DNA from: Pluralibacter sp. UBA7423
GTDB taxonomy: Bacteria; Pseudomonadota; Gammaproteobacteria; Enterobacterales; Enterobacteriaceae
Assembly: GCA_002470465.1 (NCBI GenBank)
Contig: DKMD01000002.1
Coordinates: 53,326-117,325 of the forward strand
Length of the DNA: 64,000 bases
Direction: 5' to 3'
Shown: in pieces, positions 42,772-54,051 of the stretch
How the letters are laid out: the number at the start of each line of letters is the position of its first letter
How positions within the stretch are numbered: position 1 is the first letter of the stretch
Made by a program: the position numbers and the translations under genes
The notes under the pieces: generated by a model
Databases searched by the model: none
Told to the model about the DNA's origin: nothing
The model's input: the letters and a program-made list of their open reading frames with translations, nothing else

Positions 42772-43890
42772 ATGAACTACGATCTAATTATTATCGGCAG
42801 CGGTTCTGTCGGTGCCGCCGCAGGTTTTTATGCGGCCCGCGCGGGGCTGTCGGTTCTGATGACCGATGCCCATCTGCCACCGCATGCTGAAGGCAGCCAT
42901 CATGGCGACACACGACTGATTCGTCATGCCTATGGCGAGGGCGAAAAATATGTTCCGCTGGTACTGCGGGCACAGACGCTGTGGGATGAGCTGGCTGAAA
43001 TCAGCGGCGAAGAGATTTTCGAAAAGACCGGCGTCATCAACCTCGGTCCGGCGCACTCTGCTTTCCTGGCAAACGTTGAGCACAGCGCCCGCCAGTTCGG
43101 CCTGAACGTTGAAAAGCTGGACGCCACGGCGCTGATGGCCCGTTGGCCTGAAATTCGCGTGCCTGAGGATTACATCGGCCTGTTTGAACCGGCCTCCGGC
43201 GTATTGCGCAGCGAACTGGCGGTAAAAGCCTGGGTGGAACTCGCCCGGGAAGCAGGCTGTGCGCAGCTCTTTAATTGCCCGGTGACGGCCATAAAGCATC
43301 ATGCCGACGGCGTCACGGTAGAAACAGCGGAAGGGAGCTATACGGGAAAACGCCTGCTGGTCAGCGCCGGAACATGGGCAACAAAGCTGCTGCCGGACCT
43401 CCCTGTCCAGCCGGTACGTAAAGTGTTTGCGTGGTTCCAGGCCGATGGCCGTTACAGCCGGAAAAACAACTTTCCGGCGTTTACCGGCGAACTGCCGAAC
43501 GGCGATCACTATTACGGCTTCCCGGCAGACGATAACGAGTTGAAAATCGGCAAGCATAACGGCGGGCAGCCCATCACCTCTGCAGAGGAGCGCAAACCGT
43601 TTGGTGCAGTGGCAACGGACGGCTCGGAAGCATTTAACTTCCTGCGCACAGTTCTGCCAGGCATCGGCGGCTGCCTTCACGGTGCCGCCTGTACCTACGA
43701 CAACTCGCCAGACGAAGATTTCATTATTGATACCCTGCCCGGCCAGCCATCGACACTTGTCATCACCGGGCTCAGCGGACACGGCTTTAAGTTCGCTCCG
43801 GTTTTAGGTGAAATTGCCGCTGACTTTGCCCAGGGCAAAACGGCGGCATTCGATCTTTCGCCCTTTAGCCTGTCGCGCTTCAATCGCTGA
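42772..43890 (+). CDS. solA: N-methyl-L-tryptophan oxidase
   Basis: 372-residue flavoenzyme of the monomeric sarcosine oxidase family. The FAD-binding [17 protein letters not shown] lies at about 9-25, and the covalent flavin Cys is in [15 protein letters not shown] (about 308). The C-terminal [18 protein letters not shown] is conserved. Start at 42772 with GAGAGATACGC upstream. The physiological role in E. coli is unclear. bssS-solA order as in E. coli. Confidence 0.94.
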   Translation: MNYDLIIIGSGSVGAAAGFYAARAGLSVLMTDAHLPPHAEGSHHGDTRLIRHAYGEGEKYVPLVLRAQTLWDELAEISGEEIFEKTGVINLGPAHSAFLANVEHSARQFGLNVEKLDATALMARWPEIRVPEDYIGLFEPASGVLRSELAVKAWVELAREAGCAQLFNCPVTAIKHHADGVTVETAEGSYTGKRLLVSAGTWATKLLPDLPVQPVRKVFAWFQADGRYSRKNNFPAFTGELPNGDHYYGFPADDNELKIGKHNGGQPITSAEERKPFGAVATDGSEAFNFLRTVLPGIGGCLHGAACTYDNSPDEDFIIDTLPGQPSTLVITGLSGHGFKFAPVLGEIAADFAQGKTAAFDLSPFSLSRFNR

Positions 43891-43898
43891 CAGACAGC

Positions 43899-43924
43899 AA
43901 AAAGCCCGGCGCATGGCCGGGCTT
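43899..43924 (-). terminator. Terminator of the trhO transcript (minus strand)
   Basis: 9-bp stem AAGCCCGGC/GCCGGGCTT; the minus strand continues TTTGCTG while the plus strand lacks a T-run. It lies past solA on one strand and past trhO and antisense yceO on the other. Confidence 0.7.
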
Positions 43925-43938
43925 CTGGTAACAACACA

Positions 43939-44055
43939 ATGCTGCAACGTGCATATCATTATCTGGTGAACAACATCCGCGAACACTTCGTGGTATGGAT
44001 TGTTCTGTGGCTGCTGCTGGCCGTCATCGATCTGGTTTACATCTTTTTTTACTGA
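43939..44055 (+). CDS. yceO: YceO-like single-helix micro-protein
   Basis: 38 codons read directly: [16 protein letters not shown], then a hydrophobic helix (about 17-37, [21 protein letters not shown]). It resembles E. coli YceO, which I recall as sharing the NNIREH motif and the following helix, and it holds the same place between solA and trhO. Its stop overlaps the trhO stop by 7 bp on the other strand. No good Shine-Dalgarno is present. E. coli YceO is about eight residues longer at the N-terminus. Function unknown. Confidence 0.65.
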   Translation: MLQRAYHYLVNNIREHFVVWIVLWLLLAVIDLVYIFFY

Positions 44056-45107
44056 CCTTTACTCGGGTCAGGAATGCCCAGTTTCGTATTCAGCCGCCCG
44101 CGCGATTTATTGAAAATCTTATTGCCGTTTTCGCGTCCGGCACGGCGGCGGCGCTGCTCTTCCTCTGGTAGCGCCCGCTCTTCCTGACAGAGATCGCTAC
44201 AGCAACCACTGTACTTCTCAGCACACGCCGGACACTGAATGAACAACAGGTGACAACCGTCGTTCAGGCAGTTGGTGTGCGTATCGCACGGCGTACCGCA
44301 CTGATGGCAGTGAGCAATAACGTCGTCGGAAATACGCTCGCCCATGCGTTCATCGAAGACAAAGTTTTTGCCGATAAAGCGTACCGGCAGGCCCTGTTCA
44401 CGCGCGCGTCGGGCATATTCGATGATCCCCCCCTCAATATGCCAGACTTTGCTGAAGCCTTTGTGCTTCATAAACGCGCTGGCCTTCTCGCAGCGGATCC
44501 CGCCGGTGCAGTACATGACGATTTTTTTATCGCGATACTCTTCCATCATTTCGACAGCTTTTGGCAACTGATCGCGGAACGTGTCGGCGGGAATTTCCAG
44601 CGCGTTCTCAAAGTGGCCTACTTCATATTCGTAATGGTTACGCATATCGATAAAGACCGCATCCGGATCGTCAAGCATGGCGTTGACTTCCGCCGCCTTC
44701 AGATAGTCGCCGACGTCGCTTGCGTCAAAGGTTGGGTCATCAATGCCGTCTGCCACGATGCGTTCACGCACTTTCATGCGCAGCACCCAAAAGGACTTTC
44801 CATCGTCGTCGAGGGCAACGTTAAGACGCAGGTTGTTCAGCGCCGGATCGAAGGCGTAAAGCCGTTCACGAAACGCCTCAAATTTGCTTTGCGGAACGCT
44901 GATTTGCGCGTTAATGCCTTCATGAGCCAGATAGACCCGGCCAAACACGCTCAGCGCAGAGAGCGCCTGATAAAGCGCATCGCGGGTCGATTGTGGGTCA
45001 GCAATGGTGAAATATTTATAGAATGAGACTGTGGTGCGCGGCTCGGTTTCGGCCATCAGCTGCGCTTTCAGTTGCTCATTCGAGATGCGGTTATGCAACA
45101 CTGGCAT
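44049..45107 (-). CDS. trhO: tRNA uridine(34) hydroxylase TrhO
   Basis: 352-residue rhodanese-domain enzyme that makes 5-hydroxyuridine at tRNA wobble position 34 using oxygen. The N-terminal acylphosphatase-like domain ([22 protein letters not shown]) is followed by the rhodanese domain with catalytic Cys in [14 protein letters not shown] (about 180), and a Cys-rich C-terminal segment ([19 protein letters not shown]). Starts [16 protein letters not shown]. Known in E. coli as yceA. Confidence 0.95.
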   Translation of the reverse strand: MPVLHNRISNEQLKAQLMAETEPRTTVSFYKYFTIADPQSTRDALYQALSALSVFGRVYLAHEGINAQISVPQSKFEAFRERLYAFDPALNNLRLNVALDDDGKSFWVLRMKVRERIVADGIDDPTFDASDVGDYLKAAEVNAMLDDPDAVFIDMRNHYEYEVGHFENALEIPADTFRDQLPKAVEMMEEYRDKKIVMYCTGGIRCEKASAFMKHKGFSKVWHIEGGIIEYARRAREQGLPVRFIGKNFVFDERMGERISDDVIAHCHQCGTPCDTHTNCLNDGCHLLFIQCPACAEKYSGCCSDLCQEERALPEEEQRRRRAGRENGNKIFNKSRGRLNTKLGIPDPSKGQ

Positions 45108-45325
45108 GGTGTGGTTCCTGCATTATCGATGAGAAAATTCGCGGCCCGCATCATATAGCATGCGCTGCGAATTTACATCCCCACATTTTGCGCTACATTT
45201 CCCTCACCTCAAATAATCAGATTAAATAACAACTGCCGGAAAAACCGCCTCGTATCCGACCTGGTTTGGGTGAGGGGCAAAAAAATGCGATAATAGAACC
45301 GGTTGTCAAAAAGAACAGGAAACAA

Positions 45326-46249
45326 ATGACGCATTTACCGAAATTTTCTGCTGCGCTGCTTCACCCTCGCCATTGGCTGAGCTGGCTGGGCATTGGTGCT
45401 TTATGGCTGGTGGTTCAGCTTCCTTACCCTCTGCTGTACCGTCTTGGCAACTCTCTGGGCCGTCTGGCGCTGCGTTTTATGAAGCGGCGCGCGCGCATTG
45501 CCTACCGTAATCTGGAACTTTGTTTTCCAGATATGGACGAAAAAAAGCGCCATCAGTGGGTCGTGAAAAACTTCGAATCCGTCGGCATGGGCCTGATGGA
45601 AACCGGCATGGCGTGGTTCTGGTCCGATAAGCGCATGGCACGCTGGAGCGAAGCAACCGGCGTGGAGTACATCCATGCGCTGGAAGCCGAGAAAAAAGGC
45701 ATTCTGCTGATCGGCATCCACTTCCTGACGCTGGAAATCGGCGCCCGCATGTTTGGCCTGCACGCTTCACCGGGCATTGGCGTCTACCGCCCTAACGACA
45801 ACCCGGTTATTGACCTGGTGCAGACCTGGGGACGTATGCGCTCCAACAAAGACATGCTCGATCGCAAAGATTTGAAAGGCATGATCCGCGCGCTGAAAAA
45901 CGGCGACGTTATCTGGTATGCACCCGATCATGACTACGGTCCGCAGGGCAGCGTATTTGTGCCGCTTTTTGGCGTCGACCAGGCTGCAACCACTTCAGGT
46001 ACCTACACCCTGACGCGCATGTCCAAAGCCTGCATCGTGCCGTTTGTGCCGCGCCGCAAGCCGGACGGCAAAGGCTATGAGCTGATTATTCTTGAGCCAG
46101 AGTGCTCGCCTCCGCTCGACGATGCCGAAACGACCGCCGCATGGATGAACAAAGTGGTCGAACAATGCATTCTGATGGCACCGGAACAATACATGTGGCT
46201 GCATCGCCGCTTTAAAACCCGGCCTGAAGGCGTGCCTTCCCGCTACTGA
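45326..46249 (+). CDS. lpxL: Lauroyl-(KDO)2-lipid IVA acyltransferase LpxL
   Basis: 307-residue inner-membrane enzyme adding the secondary laurate to lipid A. One N-terminal membrane helix (about 17-37, [22 protein letters not shown]), then the H-x4-E catalytic motif in [10 protein letters not shown] (about 132-137). The start at 45326 has ACAGGAAAC upstream and fits the 306-residue E. coli protein; the frame opens 20 codons earlier. Divergent from trhO. Confidence 0.96.
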   Translation: MTHLPKFSAALLHPRHWLSWLGIGALWLVVQLPYPLLYRLGNSLGRLALRFMKRRARIAYRNLELCFPDMDEKKRHQWVVKNFESVGMGLMETGMAWFWSDKRMARWSEATGVEYIHALEAEKKGILLIGIHFLTLEIGARMFGLHASPGIGVYRPNDNPVIDLVQTWGRMRSNKDMLDRKDLKGMIRALKNGDVIWYAPDHDYGPQGSVFVPLFGVDQAATTSGTYTLTRMSKACIVPFVPRRKPDGKGYELIILEPECSPPLDDAETTAAWMNKVVEQCILMAPEQYMWLHRRFKTRPEGVPSRY

Positions 46250-46268
46250 TTTCCTCAGTGTTACTCTT

Positions 46269-46291
46269 CCGGGCAGCGCAGGCTCGCCCGG
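46269..46291 (+). terminator. Hairpin downstream of lpxL
   Basis: Stem CCGGGC/GCCCGG, 20 bp past the lpxL stop, without a clear T-run; probably a weak terminator or 3'-end stabiliser. Confidence 0.45.
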
Positions 46292-46412
46292 CATACCTCT
46301 TCTGATCGACAACTATCGCTATATTTTCTCTTCCTGCTCTGTTTCGTTGATTGCAGTCATGATTTAGCAGGCGCATAATTAGCCTGCTTATTACCTCATT
46401 ACTGATTAATTT

Positions 46413-47666
46413 ATGCTCTCCTCAGATGTCCCCATTAGCTGGAAGCGGAATCTCACTATTGCCTGGATTGGCTGCTTTCTCACCGGCGCCGCATTCAGCC
46501 TGGTAATGCCTTTTCTGCCGCTTTACGTTGAACAGCTTGGCATTACGGGCCATAGCGAACTGAATCTGTGGTCAGGACTGGTCTTCAGCATTACCTTCCT
46601 GTTTTCGGCAATTGCCTCTCCCTTCTGGGGCGGCCTTGCGGATCGTAAAGGCCGCAAAATCATGCTGCTGCGCTCCGCTCTTGGGATGTCGATTGTGATG
46701 GTGCTGATGGGGCTTGCGCAGAACATCTGGCAATTTTTGCTGCTGCGGGCGCTGCTGGGACTGCTCGGCGGCTTTGTACCCAACGCCAACGCGCTTATTG
46801 CCACGCAAATCCCTCGCCATAAAAGTGGCTGGGCGCTCGGTACACTTTCTACGGGAGCGGTTAGCGGCGCGCTGTTAGGCCCTCTGGCGGGCGGGCTGCT
46901 GGCAGACAGCTACGGCCTGCGTCCCGTATTCTTTATGACCGCAAGCGTCCTGTTTCTGTGCTTTGTACTGACGCTGTTTTTGATTCGCGAGCAGTTCGAG
47001 CCGGTACCGAAAAAAGAGATGCTGCACGCAAAAGACGTTATTGCCTCGCTGAAAAGCCCGAAGCTGGTGCTGAGCCTGTTTATCACCACGCTGATTATTC
47101 AGGTTGCGACTGGATCCATTGCGCCCATTTTAACGCTCTACGTCCGCGAGCTGGCGGGCAACGTCAGCAACATTGCTTTTATCAGCGGAATGATTGCCTC
47201 AGTGCCCGGCGTCGCGGCGCTGATGAGTGCCCCACGGCTGGGCAAACTCGGCGACAGAATCGGCCCGGAGAAGATCCTGATTGCCGCGCTGGTGATTTCC
47301 GTTCTGCTGCTGATCCCGATGGCGTTCGTCCAGTCACCGTGGCAGCTCGGTCTCCTGCGTTTCCTGCTTGGCGCAGCCGATGGCGCGCTGCTTCCTGCCG
47401 TTCAGACGCTGCTGGTTTACAACTCCACCAACCAGATTGCCGGACGCATCTTCAGCTATAACCAGTCGTTTCGCGATATCGGCAACGTCACCGGACCGCT
47501 GATTGGCGCCTCTGTCTCTGCGAGCTTCGGTTTTCGCACGGTATTTTTCGTCACGGCGAGCGTAGTGCTATTTAACGCTATCTATACCGGCCTCAGCCTG
47601 CGACGTACACGGCAGACGCTGCCTTCTTCTGCGGAAAATGACGAAGAGCGTCAGACGGCCAGTTAA
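46413..47666 (+). CDS. mdtG: Multidrug efflux MFS transporter MdtG
   Basis: 417-residue 12-helix MFS pump; the E. coli homologue belongs to the MarA/SoxS/Rob regulon and gives some fosfomycin and deoxycholate tolerance. [26 protein letters not shown] is TM1, and the signature [19 protein letters not shown] follows TM2. The start at 46413 lacks a good Shine-Dalgarno (TGATTAATTT), so translation may be weak. The C-terminal tail is about nine residues longer than in E. coli. No marbox could be placed. Confidence 0.94.
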   Translation: MLSSDVPISWKRNLTIAWIGCFLTGAAFSLVMPFLPLYVEQLGITGHSELNLWSGLVFSITFLFSAIASPFWGGLADRKGRKIMLLRSALGMSIVMVLMGLAQNIWQFLLLRALLGLLGGFVPNANALIATQIPRHKSGWALGTLSTGAVSGALLGPLAGGLLADSYGLRPVFFMTASVLFLCFVLTLFLIREQFEPVPKKEMLHAKDVIASLKSPKLVLSLFITTLIIQVATGSIAPILTLYVRELAGNVSNIAFISGMIASVPGVAALMSAPRLGKLGDRIGPEKILIAALVISVLLLIPMAFVQSPWQLGLLRFLLGAADGALLPAVQTLLVYNSTNQIAGRIFSYNQSFRDIGNVTGPLIGASVSASFGFRTVFFVTASVVLFNAIYTGLSLRRTRQTLPSSAENDEERQTAS

Positions 47667-47759
47667 TCCATCCGGATGATTTTTCATTCATCGTCCTTGC
47701 ACAACCGAATCTTCGTCTATTCTTTCCTGAAAACCACGTCAACCTGCAGGGAGAATGAG

Positions 47760-48134
47760 ATGACCATGTACGCCACGCTCGACGAAGCTATTGATGCGGC
47801 ACGCGAAGAGTTTATCGCCAACAGCCCTGATGCCGGAGAAGGTGATATTTCCGTTCAACAGCTGAACCTCCAGAAATACATTCTTCAGGATGGTGACATC
47901 ATGTGGCAGGCGGAGTTTTTTGCCGACGAAGGGGAAGAAGGTGAATGCCTGCCGATGATCAGCGGTGAAGGTGCGCAAAGCGTGTTCGACGGTGATTTCG
48001 ACGAAATTGAGTTGACCCAGGAGTGGATTGAGGAGAACACGCTGCACGAATGGGATGAGGGCGAGTTTCAGCTTGAGCCACCGCTGGATACCGAAGAGGG
48101 CCAGACGGCAGCCGACGAATGGGATGAGCGCTGA
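47760..48134 (+). CDS. msyB: Acidic protein MsyB
   Basis: 124 very acidic residues, MTMYATLDEAIDAAREEF to PLDTEEGQTAADEWDER, closely matching E. coli MsyB, which suppresses secY/secA temperature-sensitive mutants when overproduced. The start at 47760 has AGGGAGAA upstream; a 28-codon frame extension upstream is not supported. Cytoplasmic, function otherwise unknown. Its stop abuts the yceK stop on the other strand. Confidence 0.95.
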   Translation: MTMYATLDEAIDAAREEFIANSPDAGEGDISVQQLNLQKYILQDGDIMWQAEFFADEGEEGECLPMISGEGAQSVFDGDFDEIELTQEWIEENTLHEWDEGEFQLEPPLDTEEGQTAADEWDER

Positions 48135-48362
48135 TTACTCGTAGGGGCCGTGGTGGACGTCAATCGGCAACAGCAGCGTGTCGAACACCAGAGAAAACGG
48201 CAGATCGAGGATCGTGATATAGCGCCAGGCCGAATCACGGACGTCCCACTGCACGCCGGGATAATACTGATTGCCGTGCCCCTGCCCCGGGATTGTCCGG
48301 CTAATAATACTGCCACAGCCGCTCAGTAGCATGGCCATCAGGCAAACTACGATTATTTTCAC
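48135..48362 (-). CDS. yceK: YceK lipoprotein (DUF1375)
   Basis: 75 residues if read from GTG at 48362, which has GGAGA 6 nt upstream and gives the same length as the E. coli protein; the ATG at 48383 gives 82 residues with no ribosome site. Signal peptide with lipobox (MAMLLSGCGS), mature CGSIISRTIPGQGHGNQYYPGVQWDVRD highly conserved, ending LLPIDVHHGPYE. Outer- or inner-membrane lipoprotein, function unknown. Confidence 0.92.
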   Translation of the reverse strand: MKIIVVCLMAMLLSGCGSIISRTIPGQGHGNQYYPGVQWDVRDSAWRYITILDLPFSLVFDTLLLPIDVHHGPYE

Positions 48363-48440
48363 CGGATTTCTCCACTCAAACATCTGACAGAAAAATACCG
48401 GTCATTTGACCGGTATCAGGCACGGATAAATGTCTTCATT

Positions 48441-48523
48441 GTCTGATGGCGCTTCGCTTATCAGGCCTACAAAATCACAGATTCATGACGTTTTGCAGGC
48501 CCGGTAAGCATGCGCCACCGGCC
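48441..48523. repeat. REP pair (BIME) between yceK and opgH
   Basis: CTGATGGCGCTTCGCTTATCAGGCC-TACAA in the left unit (48443-48472) and the inverse GCAGGCCCGGTAAGCATGCG...CCGGCC (48495-48523). Standard REP consensus. Confidence 0.85.
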
Positions 48524-48537
48524 AATTTCTTCTGACA

Positions 48538-51066
48538 TTACTTTGTCTTCAACGCCAATGGGTTCATAGCGATGGTCTCGTAATGGCTTACCCAAGAGGA
48601 ATATTTCTCCGGCGATGACCAGACGCGGTAATGCAGGCGCGCCATGGTCATCGGGTCGCTCAGCAGCACCAGACGACGATCGCGGCTCAGCTTGTCCGGC
48701 GTGTCGTTCAACGCCTGTTCAACGTGACGATCGCGGGCAATCTCGAGCACCTTACTTTCGCGGTGACGCGCCGTTGCCATGGCGGTAGCCAGGGCGTTAA
48801 ACGACGGGTTGAAGACCGCGTGCATGAAGCCGTCATCCAGCGAACGAGCGCGGTTGAGCTCCACGAAGCTGTCGGTATCCTTCAGCACCTGCGGCGTGTC
48901 GTACTCTTCCGGGATCAGGAACAGCTTCGCACGCTTGCTTCGCAACCCAACCGTTGAGCGGCTGGAAATCGCCGACACGAACGGAGAGAGGATCAGCGAG
49001 AAGACGATCGGCGCCAGCCAGAACAGGAAACGCAAATCGAGCCACGCCATTCCTGCCGCCCAGACCAGACCGAGCAGGAGCTGAGAACCGTGGCGCATAA
49101 ACGCTTCGCTCCACGGCGTGGAGTCATCGTCACGCTGCGGCGAATTCCAGACTACTTCCCAACCAAGGAATGCGCTGACCACAAACACGGTATGGAACAG
49201 CATGCGCACCGGCGCCAGCAGCACGGAGAACAGCACTTCCAGCAGAAGAGAAAGGGTTACGCGGAAGAAACCACCGTACTCTTTCGGACCTTTGCACCAG
49301 ATAAGAATAATGCTCAGTAGCTTAGGCAGGAACAGCAGCACCATGGTTGAGGCAAACAGCGTAATCGCCAGCTCCGGGCGCCACTGCGGCCACACCGGGA
49401 ACAGCTGTCGCGGCTGCAGGAAGTACTGCGGTTCAGTCAGCGCATGCACCACCTGCAGCGCAGTCGACAATGCCAGGAACATAAACCACAGCGGCGCAGA
49501 GAGATAAGACATGACCCCCGTCAGGAACACCGCACGGTGAACCGGGTGCATCCCCTTCACGAGGAACAGACGGAAGTTCATCAGGTTCCCCTGACACCAG
49601 CGGCGGTCACGCTTCAGCTCATCCAGCAGGTTCGGCGGCAGCTCTTCATAAGATCCCGGCAGATCGTAGGCAATCCAGACACCCCAGCCTGCACGGCGCA
49701 TCAGCGCGGCTTCAACAAAGTCGTGCGACAGAATAGAACCCGCGAAGTTACCCTCACCCGGCAGCGGTGCCAGCGCACAGTGCTCGATAAACGGCTTCAC
49801 GCGGATAATCGCGTTATGGCCCCAGTAGTGGGATTCCCCCAGCTGCCAGAAGTGCAGACCGGCGGTGAACAGCGGACCATAAACGCGCGTCGCGAACTGC
49901 TGGCAGCGCGCATACAGCGTGTCCATACCGGACGCTTTCGGCGAAGACTGAATGATCCCGGCATTGGGGTTGGCTTCCATCAGACGCACGAGGCCGCACA
50001 GGCAGTCGCCCGACATCACGGAATCTGCATCCAGCACCACCATGTAGCTGTACTGGTTGCCCCAGCGGCGGCAGAAGTCATCGATGTTGCCGCTTTTACG
50101 CTTCACGCGACGACGACGACGACGGTAGAAAATCTGCCCTTCGCCCTGCACTTCAGCAATCAGCTCCATCCAGGCTTTCTGCTCACGCATACAGATATCC
50201 GGATCGTAGCTGTCGCTCAGAATGTAGACGTCAAAGTGCTCCTTGTTGCCGGTCGCTTTCACCGATTCCCAGGTGGCACGCAGACCCGCGAATACGCGGT
50301 CAACGTCTTCATTACAGATTGGCATGATAAGCGCGGTGCGATGCTCAGGATTTAACGCTTCATCACCCACGGTGGAGGCGGAAATACTGTATTTATCGCG
50401 CCCGATGAGCAACTGCAGGAAGCCCATCAGCGCCGTCCAGAACCCGGCAGAAACCCAGCAGAACAGCACGGCAAACAGAATCAGGATCCCCGTTTGCAGC
50501 ACGTAAGGCAGCAGCTGCATAAAGGATACCCACAGATCCTGCCCGCGCATGTCCAGCGGGTTCACCAGCGCCCAGCCCTGGTACGGCAGAATAGTTTTCA
50601 TGTACCAGGTCGCGACGACGGTTTGAGCCAGAGTCAGCAGCAGCAGGATGTAACGACGGATGGTCCCGACGGTACGCCATTTGGCTTCACGCTCACGCTC
50701 TTCCTGAGTCAGACGGGCCAGGTAGCGCGGCTGTACGTCGCGCCCCAGCATTCTGTCCCAGAAGCGGCCAATCGGGTTGGTACGCCACGGATCGGGGAAC
50801 ATGGAAGAGCGAGTCGCTTTCGGCATCGCTTCAAGCTGCGTGCGCCCTTCGTCATCTTTGACAAGCTGCCCGTCCGCGAGTGAGTCCGGCCACGCCTGCT
50901 CAAGACGCGCTTTTACGGAGCCAAGCGGCGAATCATCTTCACGCGCAATCGAGGTATGGTCCGTATCCAGCGCCTCGTGCAGAGCACGAAAATCGGTGGT
51001 CGGCAGTGCCGCTTTCTCAGCGTCTGAGAGCGGCATTGCATTGATATACTCGGTTATCTTATTCAT
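48538..51066 (-). CDS. opgH: Glucan biosynthesis glucosyltransferase OpgH
   Basis: 842-residue inner-membrane GT2 enzyme that polymerises and exports the beta-1,2 backbone of osmoregulated periplasmic glucans; in E. coli it also tunes cell size through FtsZ. An N-terminal cytoplasmic region, membrane helices, then the catalytic core with [15 protein letters not shown] (DxD-like) and the RRWCQGN motif (R/QxxRW), and several C-terminal helices. The start at 51066 ([13 protein letters not shown]) is 8 bp inside the end of opgG, so the two are translationally coupled; an ATG 10 codons earlier is less likely. Confidence 0.96.
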   Translation of the reverse strand: MNKITEYINAMPLSDAEKAALPTTDFRALHEALDTDHTSIAREDDSPLGSVKARLEQAWPDSLADGQLVKDDEGRTQLEAMPKATRSSMFPDPWRTNPIGRFWDRMLGRDVQPRYLARLTQEEREREAKWRTVGTIRRYILLLLTLAQTVVATWYMKTILPYQGWALVNPLDMRGQDLWVSFMQLLPYVLQTGILILFAVLFCWVSAGFWTALMGFLQLLIGRDKYSISASTVGDEALNPEHRTALIMPICNEDVDRVFAGLRATWESVKATGNKEHFDVYILSDSYDPDICMREQKAWMELIAEVQGEGQIFYRRRRRRVKRKSGNIDDFCRRWGNQYSYMVVLDADSVMSGDCLCGLVRLMEANPNAGIIQSSPKASGMDTLYARCQQFATRVYGPLFTAGLHFWQLGESHYWGHNAIIRVKPFIEHCALAPLPGEGNFAGSILSHDFVEAALMRRAGWGVWIAYDLPGSYEELPPNLLDELKRDRRWCQGNLMNFRLFLVKGMHPVHRAVFLTGVMSYLSAPLWFMFLALSTALQVVHALTEPQYFLQPRQLFPVWPQWRPELAITLFASTMVLLFLPKLLSIILIWCKGPKEYGGFFRVTLSLLLEVLFSVLLAPVRMLFHTVFVVSAFLGWEVVWNSPQRDDDSTPWSEAFMRHGSQLLLGLVWAAGMAWLDLRFLFWLAPIVFSLILSPFVSAISSRSTVGLRSKRAKLFLIPEEYDTPQVLKDTDSFVELNRARSLDDGFMHAVFNPSFNALATAMATARHRESKVLEIARDRHVEQALNDTPDKLSRDRRLVLLSDPMTMARLHYRVWSSPEKYSSWVSHYETIAMNPLALKTK

Positions 51067-52594
51067 TGGCAGGTAGCTGATAGCTCCAGGTTTCACTCAG
51101 CGTCTGGTCGCCATTGACCAGCGCCGCACGCATGTCGGTCGTTTTCTTCACGTCTTTGACTTTCACGCGCATCGTCAGGCGCCAGCCTTTGGTTACCGGG
51201 TTGTAGCGAACGTTGCTGTCCACGATTTCCCCATTGTCACCAATGCTGGTCTGAGCCGTTACTGCGGTGTCCTGCGGCATTTTTTTCATTTCCGCACCGG
51301 TGAAATCAACCACGAACGCGATGGTACCGTCAGGCTGGCGGATCAGGTTCGACTGCTTCACATCCCCCGTTGAACGACGGGTCTGCATTACATAGGCGCT
51401 GTCCGGCGCGTGCAGTTTGTCCTCGTCACGGGTGAAGGTGATGCTGTAGCTGTAGTTCATCTCTTTCCCGGCGTCCGGCAGCTGATCCGGCGTCCAGTAA
51501 GCGACGATGTTGTCGTTGGTTTCGTCGTTGGTAGGAATTTCTACCAGCTCAACTTTACCTTTGCCCCAGTCCCCTTTCGGCGTGATCCACGCGCTTGGGC
51601 GCAGGTCGTAACGGTCGTCCAGATCTTCATAACGAGAGAACTGGCGGCCGCGCTGCAGCAGGCCAAAGCCTTGCGGGTTTTCGGTCGCATAGCTGCTGAT
51701 GGCCAGATGTTTCGGGTTGTTCAGCGGACGCCAGATCCATTCGCCGTTCCCCGCGAGAATCGACAGGCCGTTGGAGTCGTGCAGCTCCGGACGGAAATTG
51801 GTGGTTGGTGATGGCTGATTCGGCCCGAACAGGAACATGCTGGTCAGCGGGGCGACGCCCAGTTTGCCGACTTTATCGCGCAGGTAAACTTTGGACTGTA
51901 CGTCCACCACGGTGTCACGGCCCGGAATCACCACGAAGCGGTACGCGCCGGTCGCACGCGGGGAGTCCAGCAGTGCATAAATAGTCAGGCGTTTATCGGT
52001 TGGTTTTGGACGCTCAATCCAGAACGTGCGAAAACGCGGGAACTCTTCGCCGGACGGCAAAGCGGTGTCGATCGCAAGGCCGCGGGCGGACAAACCATAG
52101 GTCTGCCCCTGACCGAGAACGCGGAAATAGCTGGCTCCGAGCATGCTGACGATTTCGTCGTTTTTATCTTTGCTGTTGATCGGATAGAGCACTTTAAAGC
52201 CGGCAAAACCCAGATCCTTGACGGTGTCTTTATCGTGCTGGACGTTGCCAAAATTGAAGTAATCCGGGCTGTATTTGATTTTTTTAACCGTGGTCGCCGT
52301 CACTTCGTTGATGGTAACCGGGGTATCGAAATACATTCCCTGATGATAGAACTCGAGCTTGAACGGTGTCTTAACCTTGCTCCAGTACGCTTTATCGTGG
52401 TTGAACTGAATTTGCTGATAGTCCGCGTATTTCATGTCGCGGAAAACAGAGGGCAGGTTACTTTTTGGGGCTTCGTAGCCCTTGCCGGCGAGTGATTTCG
52501 CTTCCTTCGCGACATCATCAATACTGAACGCCCATGCAGATGAAGTACACAGGGACAACATTACGGCTGCGCCTAACCAACGCAGTTTCATCAT
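51059..52594 (-). CDS. opgG: Periplasmic glucan biosynthesis protein OpgG
   Basis: 511-residue periplasmic protein that adds or shapes beta-1,6 branches on the glucan made by OpgH. Signal peptide [27 protein letters not shown] (22 residues), then a highly conserved mature part ([29 protein letters not shown]). The start at 52594 gives the E. coli length; a Met six codons earlier (52612) is an alternative. The 269-bp gap to opgC should hold the osmoregulated promoter, but I cannot place it. Confidence 0.95.
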   Translation of the reverse strand: MMKLRWLGAAVMLSLCTSSAWAFSIDDVAKEAKSLAGKGYEAPKSNLPSVFRDMKYADYQQIQFNHDKAYWSKVKTPFKLEFYHQGMYFDTPVTINEVTATTVKKIKYSPDYFNFGNVQHDKDTVKDLGFAGFKVLYPINSKDKNDEIVSMLGASYFRVLGQGQTYGLSARGLAIDTALPSGEEFPRFRTFWIERPKPTDKRLTIYALLDSPRATGAYRFVVIPGRDTVVDVQSKVYLRDKVGKLGVAPLTSMFLFGPNQPSPTTNFRPELHDSNGLSILAGNGEWIWRPLNNPKHLAISSYATENPQGFGLLQRGRQFSRYEDLDDRYDLRPSAWITPKGDWGKGKVELVEIPTNDETNDNIVAYWTPDQLPDAGKEMNYSYSITFTRDEDKLHAPDSAYVMQTRRSTGDVKQSNLIRQPDGTIAFVVDFTGAEMKKMPQDTAVTAQTSIGDNGEIVDSNVRYNPVTKGWRLTMRVKVKDVKKTTDMRAALVNGDQTLSETWSYQLPANE

Positions 52595-52863
52595 CTGTGG
52601 TTTATTTTTCATAATTAGTAAGCACTTCCCCCTTTGTGTGCTTAAATCGATCCGATCCATTTTACTGGAAACTCAGGCAATCCGACAACATAATCCCCAT
52701 TTTGTTCGGCTCAAAGGCCTATGGATTAAACAACCTGCCGCACCTGTCTTATTTTTACGCACAACTCTTAAAGACAGGTTCCCGGACTTCGTGTAGGGTT
52801 GCTCGAATTTAGCCGTTACTGCCTTGTCCGATAAGACGATTAGTCTGAGATTTCATTGACTTT

Positions 52864-54018
52864 ATGAATACTATACCAACCCAACGTGAATATTTTCTCG
52901 ATTCCATCCGCGCCTGGCTGATGCTGCTCGGGATCCCTTTTCATATCTCGCTGATCTATTCCAGCCACACCTGGCACGTGAACAGCGTCGAGCCGTCGTG
53001 GTGGCTGACGCTGTTCAACGACTTTATTCACTCCTTCCGCATGCAGGTCTTCTTCGTTATTTCCGGCTATTTTTCCTACATGCTGTTTTTGCGCTACCCG
53101 ATGAAGAAATGGTGGACCGTGCGCGTGGAACGCGTCGGCATCCCGATGCTGACCGCCATTCCGCTGCTGACGTTGCCGCAGTTTTTAATGCTGCAGCACG
53201 TCAAGGGAAAGACGGAGTCCTGGCACACGCTCACCGGTTATCAGAAATACAACACTCTGGCGTGGGAATTGATTTCTCACCTTTGGTTCCTGCTAGTGCT
53301 GGTTGTCCTCACGACGCTTGGCCTGGCGCTGTTCCACTGGATCAAAAAACGCCAGAAAGCCTCACTTGTCGCCTTCTTCGATAACGTAACGATGGGGAAA
53401 CTGAGCTGGCTGTTCCTTGCGCTGGGCGTCTGTTATGCCCTCATCCGCCGCACGCTGTTTCTTGTTTACCCGCCAATTCTGAGCGACGGGATGTTCAACT
53501 TTGTGGTGATGCAAACCCTGTTCTACCTGCCGTTCTTCATTCTCGGTGCGCAGGCGTTTGTTAATCCGCGGCTGAAAGATCTGTTTACCACCCCTTCACC
53601 ATGGTGCATGGCAGGCGCACTCCTTGGCTTTATCGCCTATCGCCTTAACCAGCAATATGGCTCAGGCGATGCATGGATGTACGAAACCGAGTACGTGATC
53701 ACCATGGTCCTGGGTCTGTGGATGGTGAACGTGGTGTTTGCATTTGGCCATCGGCTGCTGAACTTCAAATCCACCCGCGTGACCTACTTCGTGAACGCTT
53801 CACTGTTCATCTATCTGGTGCACCATCCCTTGACGCTGCTCTACGGGGCGTGGATAGCGCCAGTGATCCACTCGAATCTGCTCGGGTTTATTACCGGGTT
53901 GGTGTTTGTGGTTGGTATTGCCGTCATCCTGTACGAACTGCATTTACGCGTGCCGCTGCTACGCTTCCTGTTTTCCGGTAAACCGCAGACGCCGCAAAAC
54001 AAGCCGCAGGCCGCGTGA
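52864..54018 (+). CDS. opgC: Glucan succinyltransferase OpgC
   Basis: 384-residue inner-membrane protein of the acyltransferase-3 family that adds succinyl groups to periplasmic glucans. About ten membrane segments; [32 protein letters not shown] holds the conserved R-x(n)-H region of TM1. Divergent from opgG, convergent with clsC. Confidence 0.94.
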   Translation: MNTIPTQREYFLDSIRAWLMLLGIPFHISLIYSSHTWHVNSVEPSWWLTLFNDFIHSFRMQVFFVISGYFSYMLFLRYPMKKWWTVRVERVGIPMLTAIPLLTLPQFLMLQHVKGKTESWHTLTGYQKYNTLAWELISHLWFLLVLVVLTTLGLALFHWIKKRQKASLVAFFDNVTMGKLSWLFLALGVCYALIRRTLFLVYPPILSDGMFNFVVMQTLFYLPFFILGAQAFVNPRLKDLFTTPSPWCMAGALLGFIAYRLNQQYGSGDAWMYETEYVITMVLGLWMVNVVFAFGHRLLNFKSTRVTYFVNASLFIYLVHHPLTLLYGAWIAPVIHSNLLGFITGLVFVVGIAVILYELHLRVPLLRFLFSGKPQTPQNKPQAA

Positions 54019-54025
54019 TAAACAT

Positions 54026-54051
54026 AGCCAGGCTGTTCGCACAGCCTGGCT
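54026..54051. other. 11-bp perfect hairpin between convergent opgC and clsC
   Basis: AGCCAGGCTGT/ACAGCCTGGCT with TCGC loop; it runs into the clsC stop codon. Neither strand has a T-run, so it may block 3' exonucleases or aid Rho-dependent ending of both messages. Confidence 0.65.

Noticed and set aside
42784..43782. 332-codon minus-strand frame opposite solA
   Set aside because: Shadow of solA; composition is unlike a protein and there is no start signal.
49444..50355. 303-codon plus-strand frame opposite opgH
   Set aside because: Shadow frame rich in His, Arg and Gln, inside a well-supported opgH.
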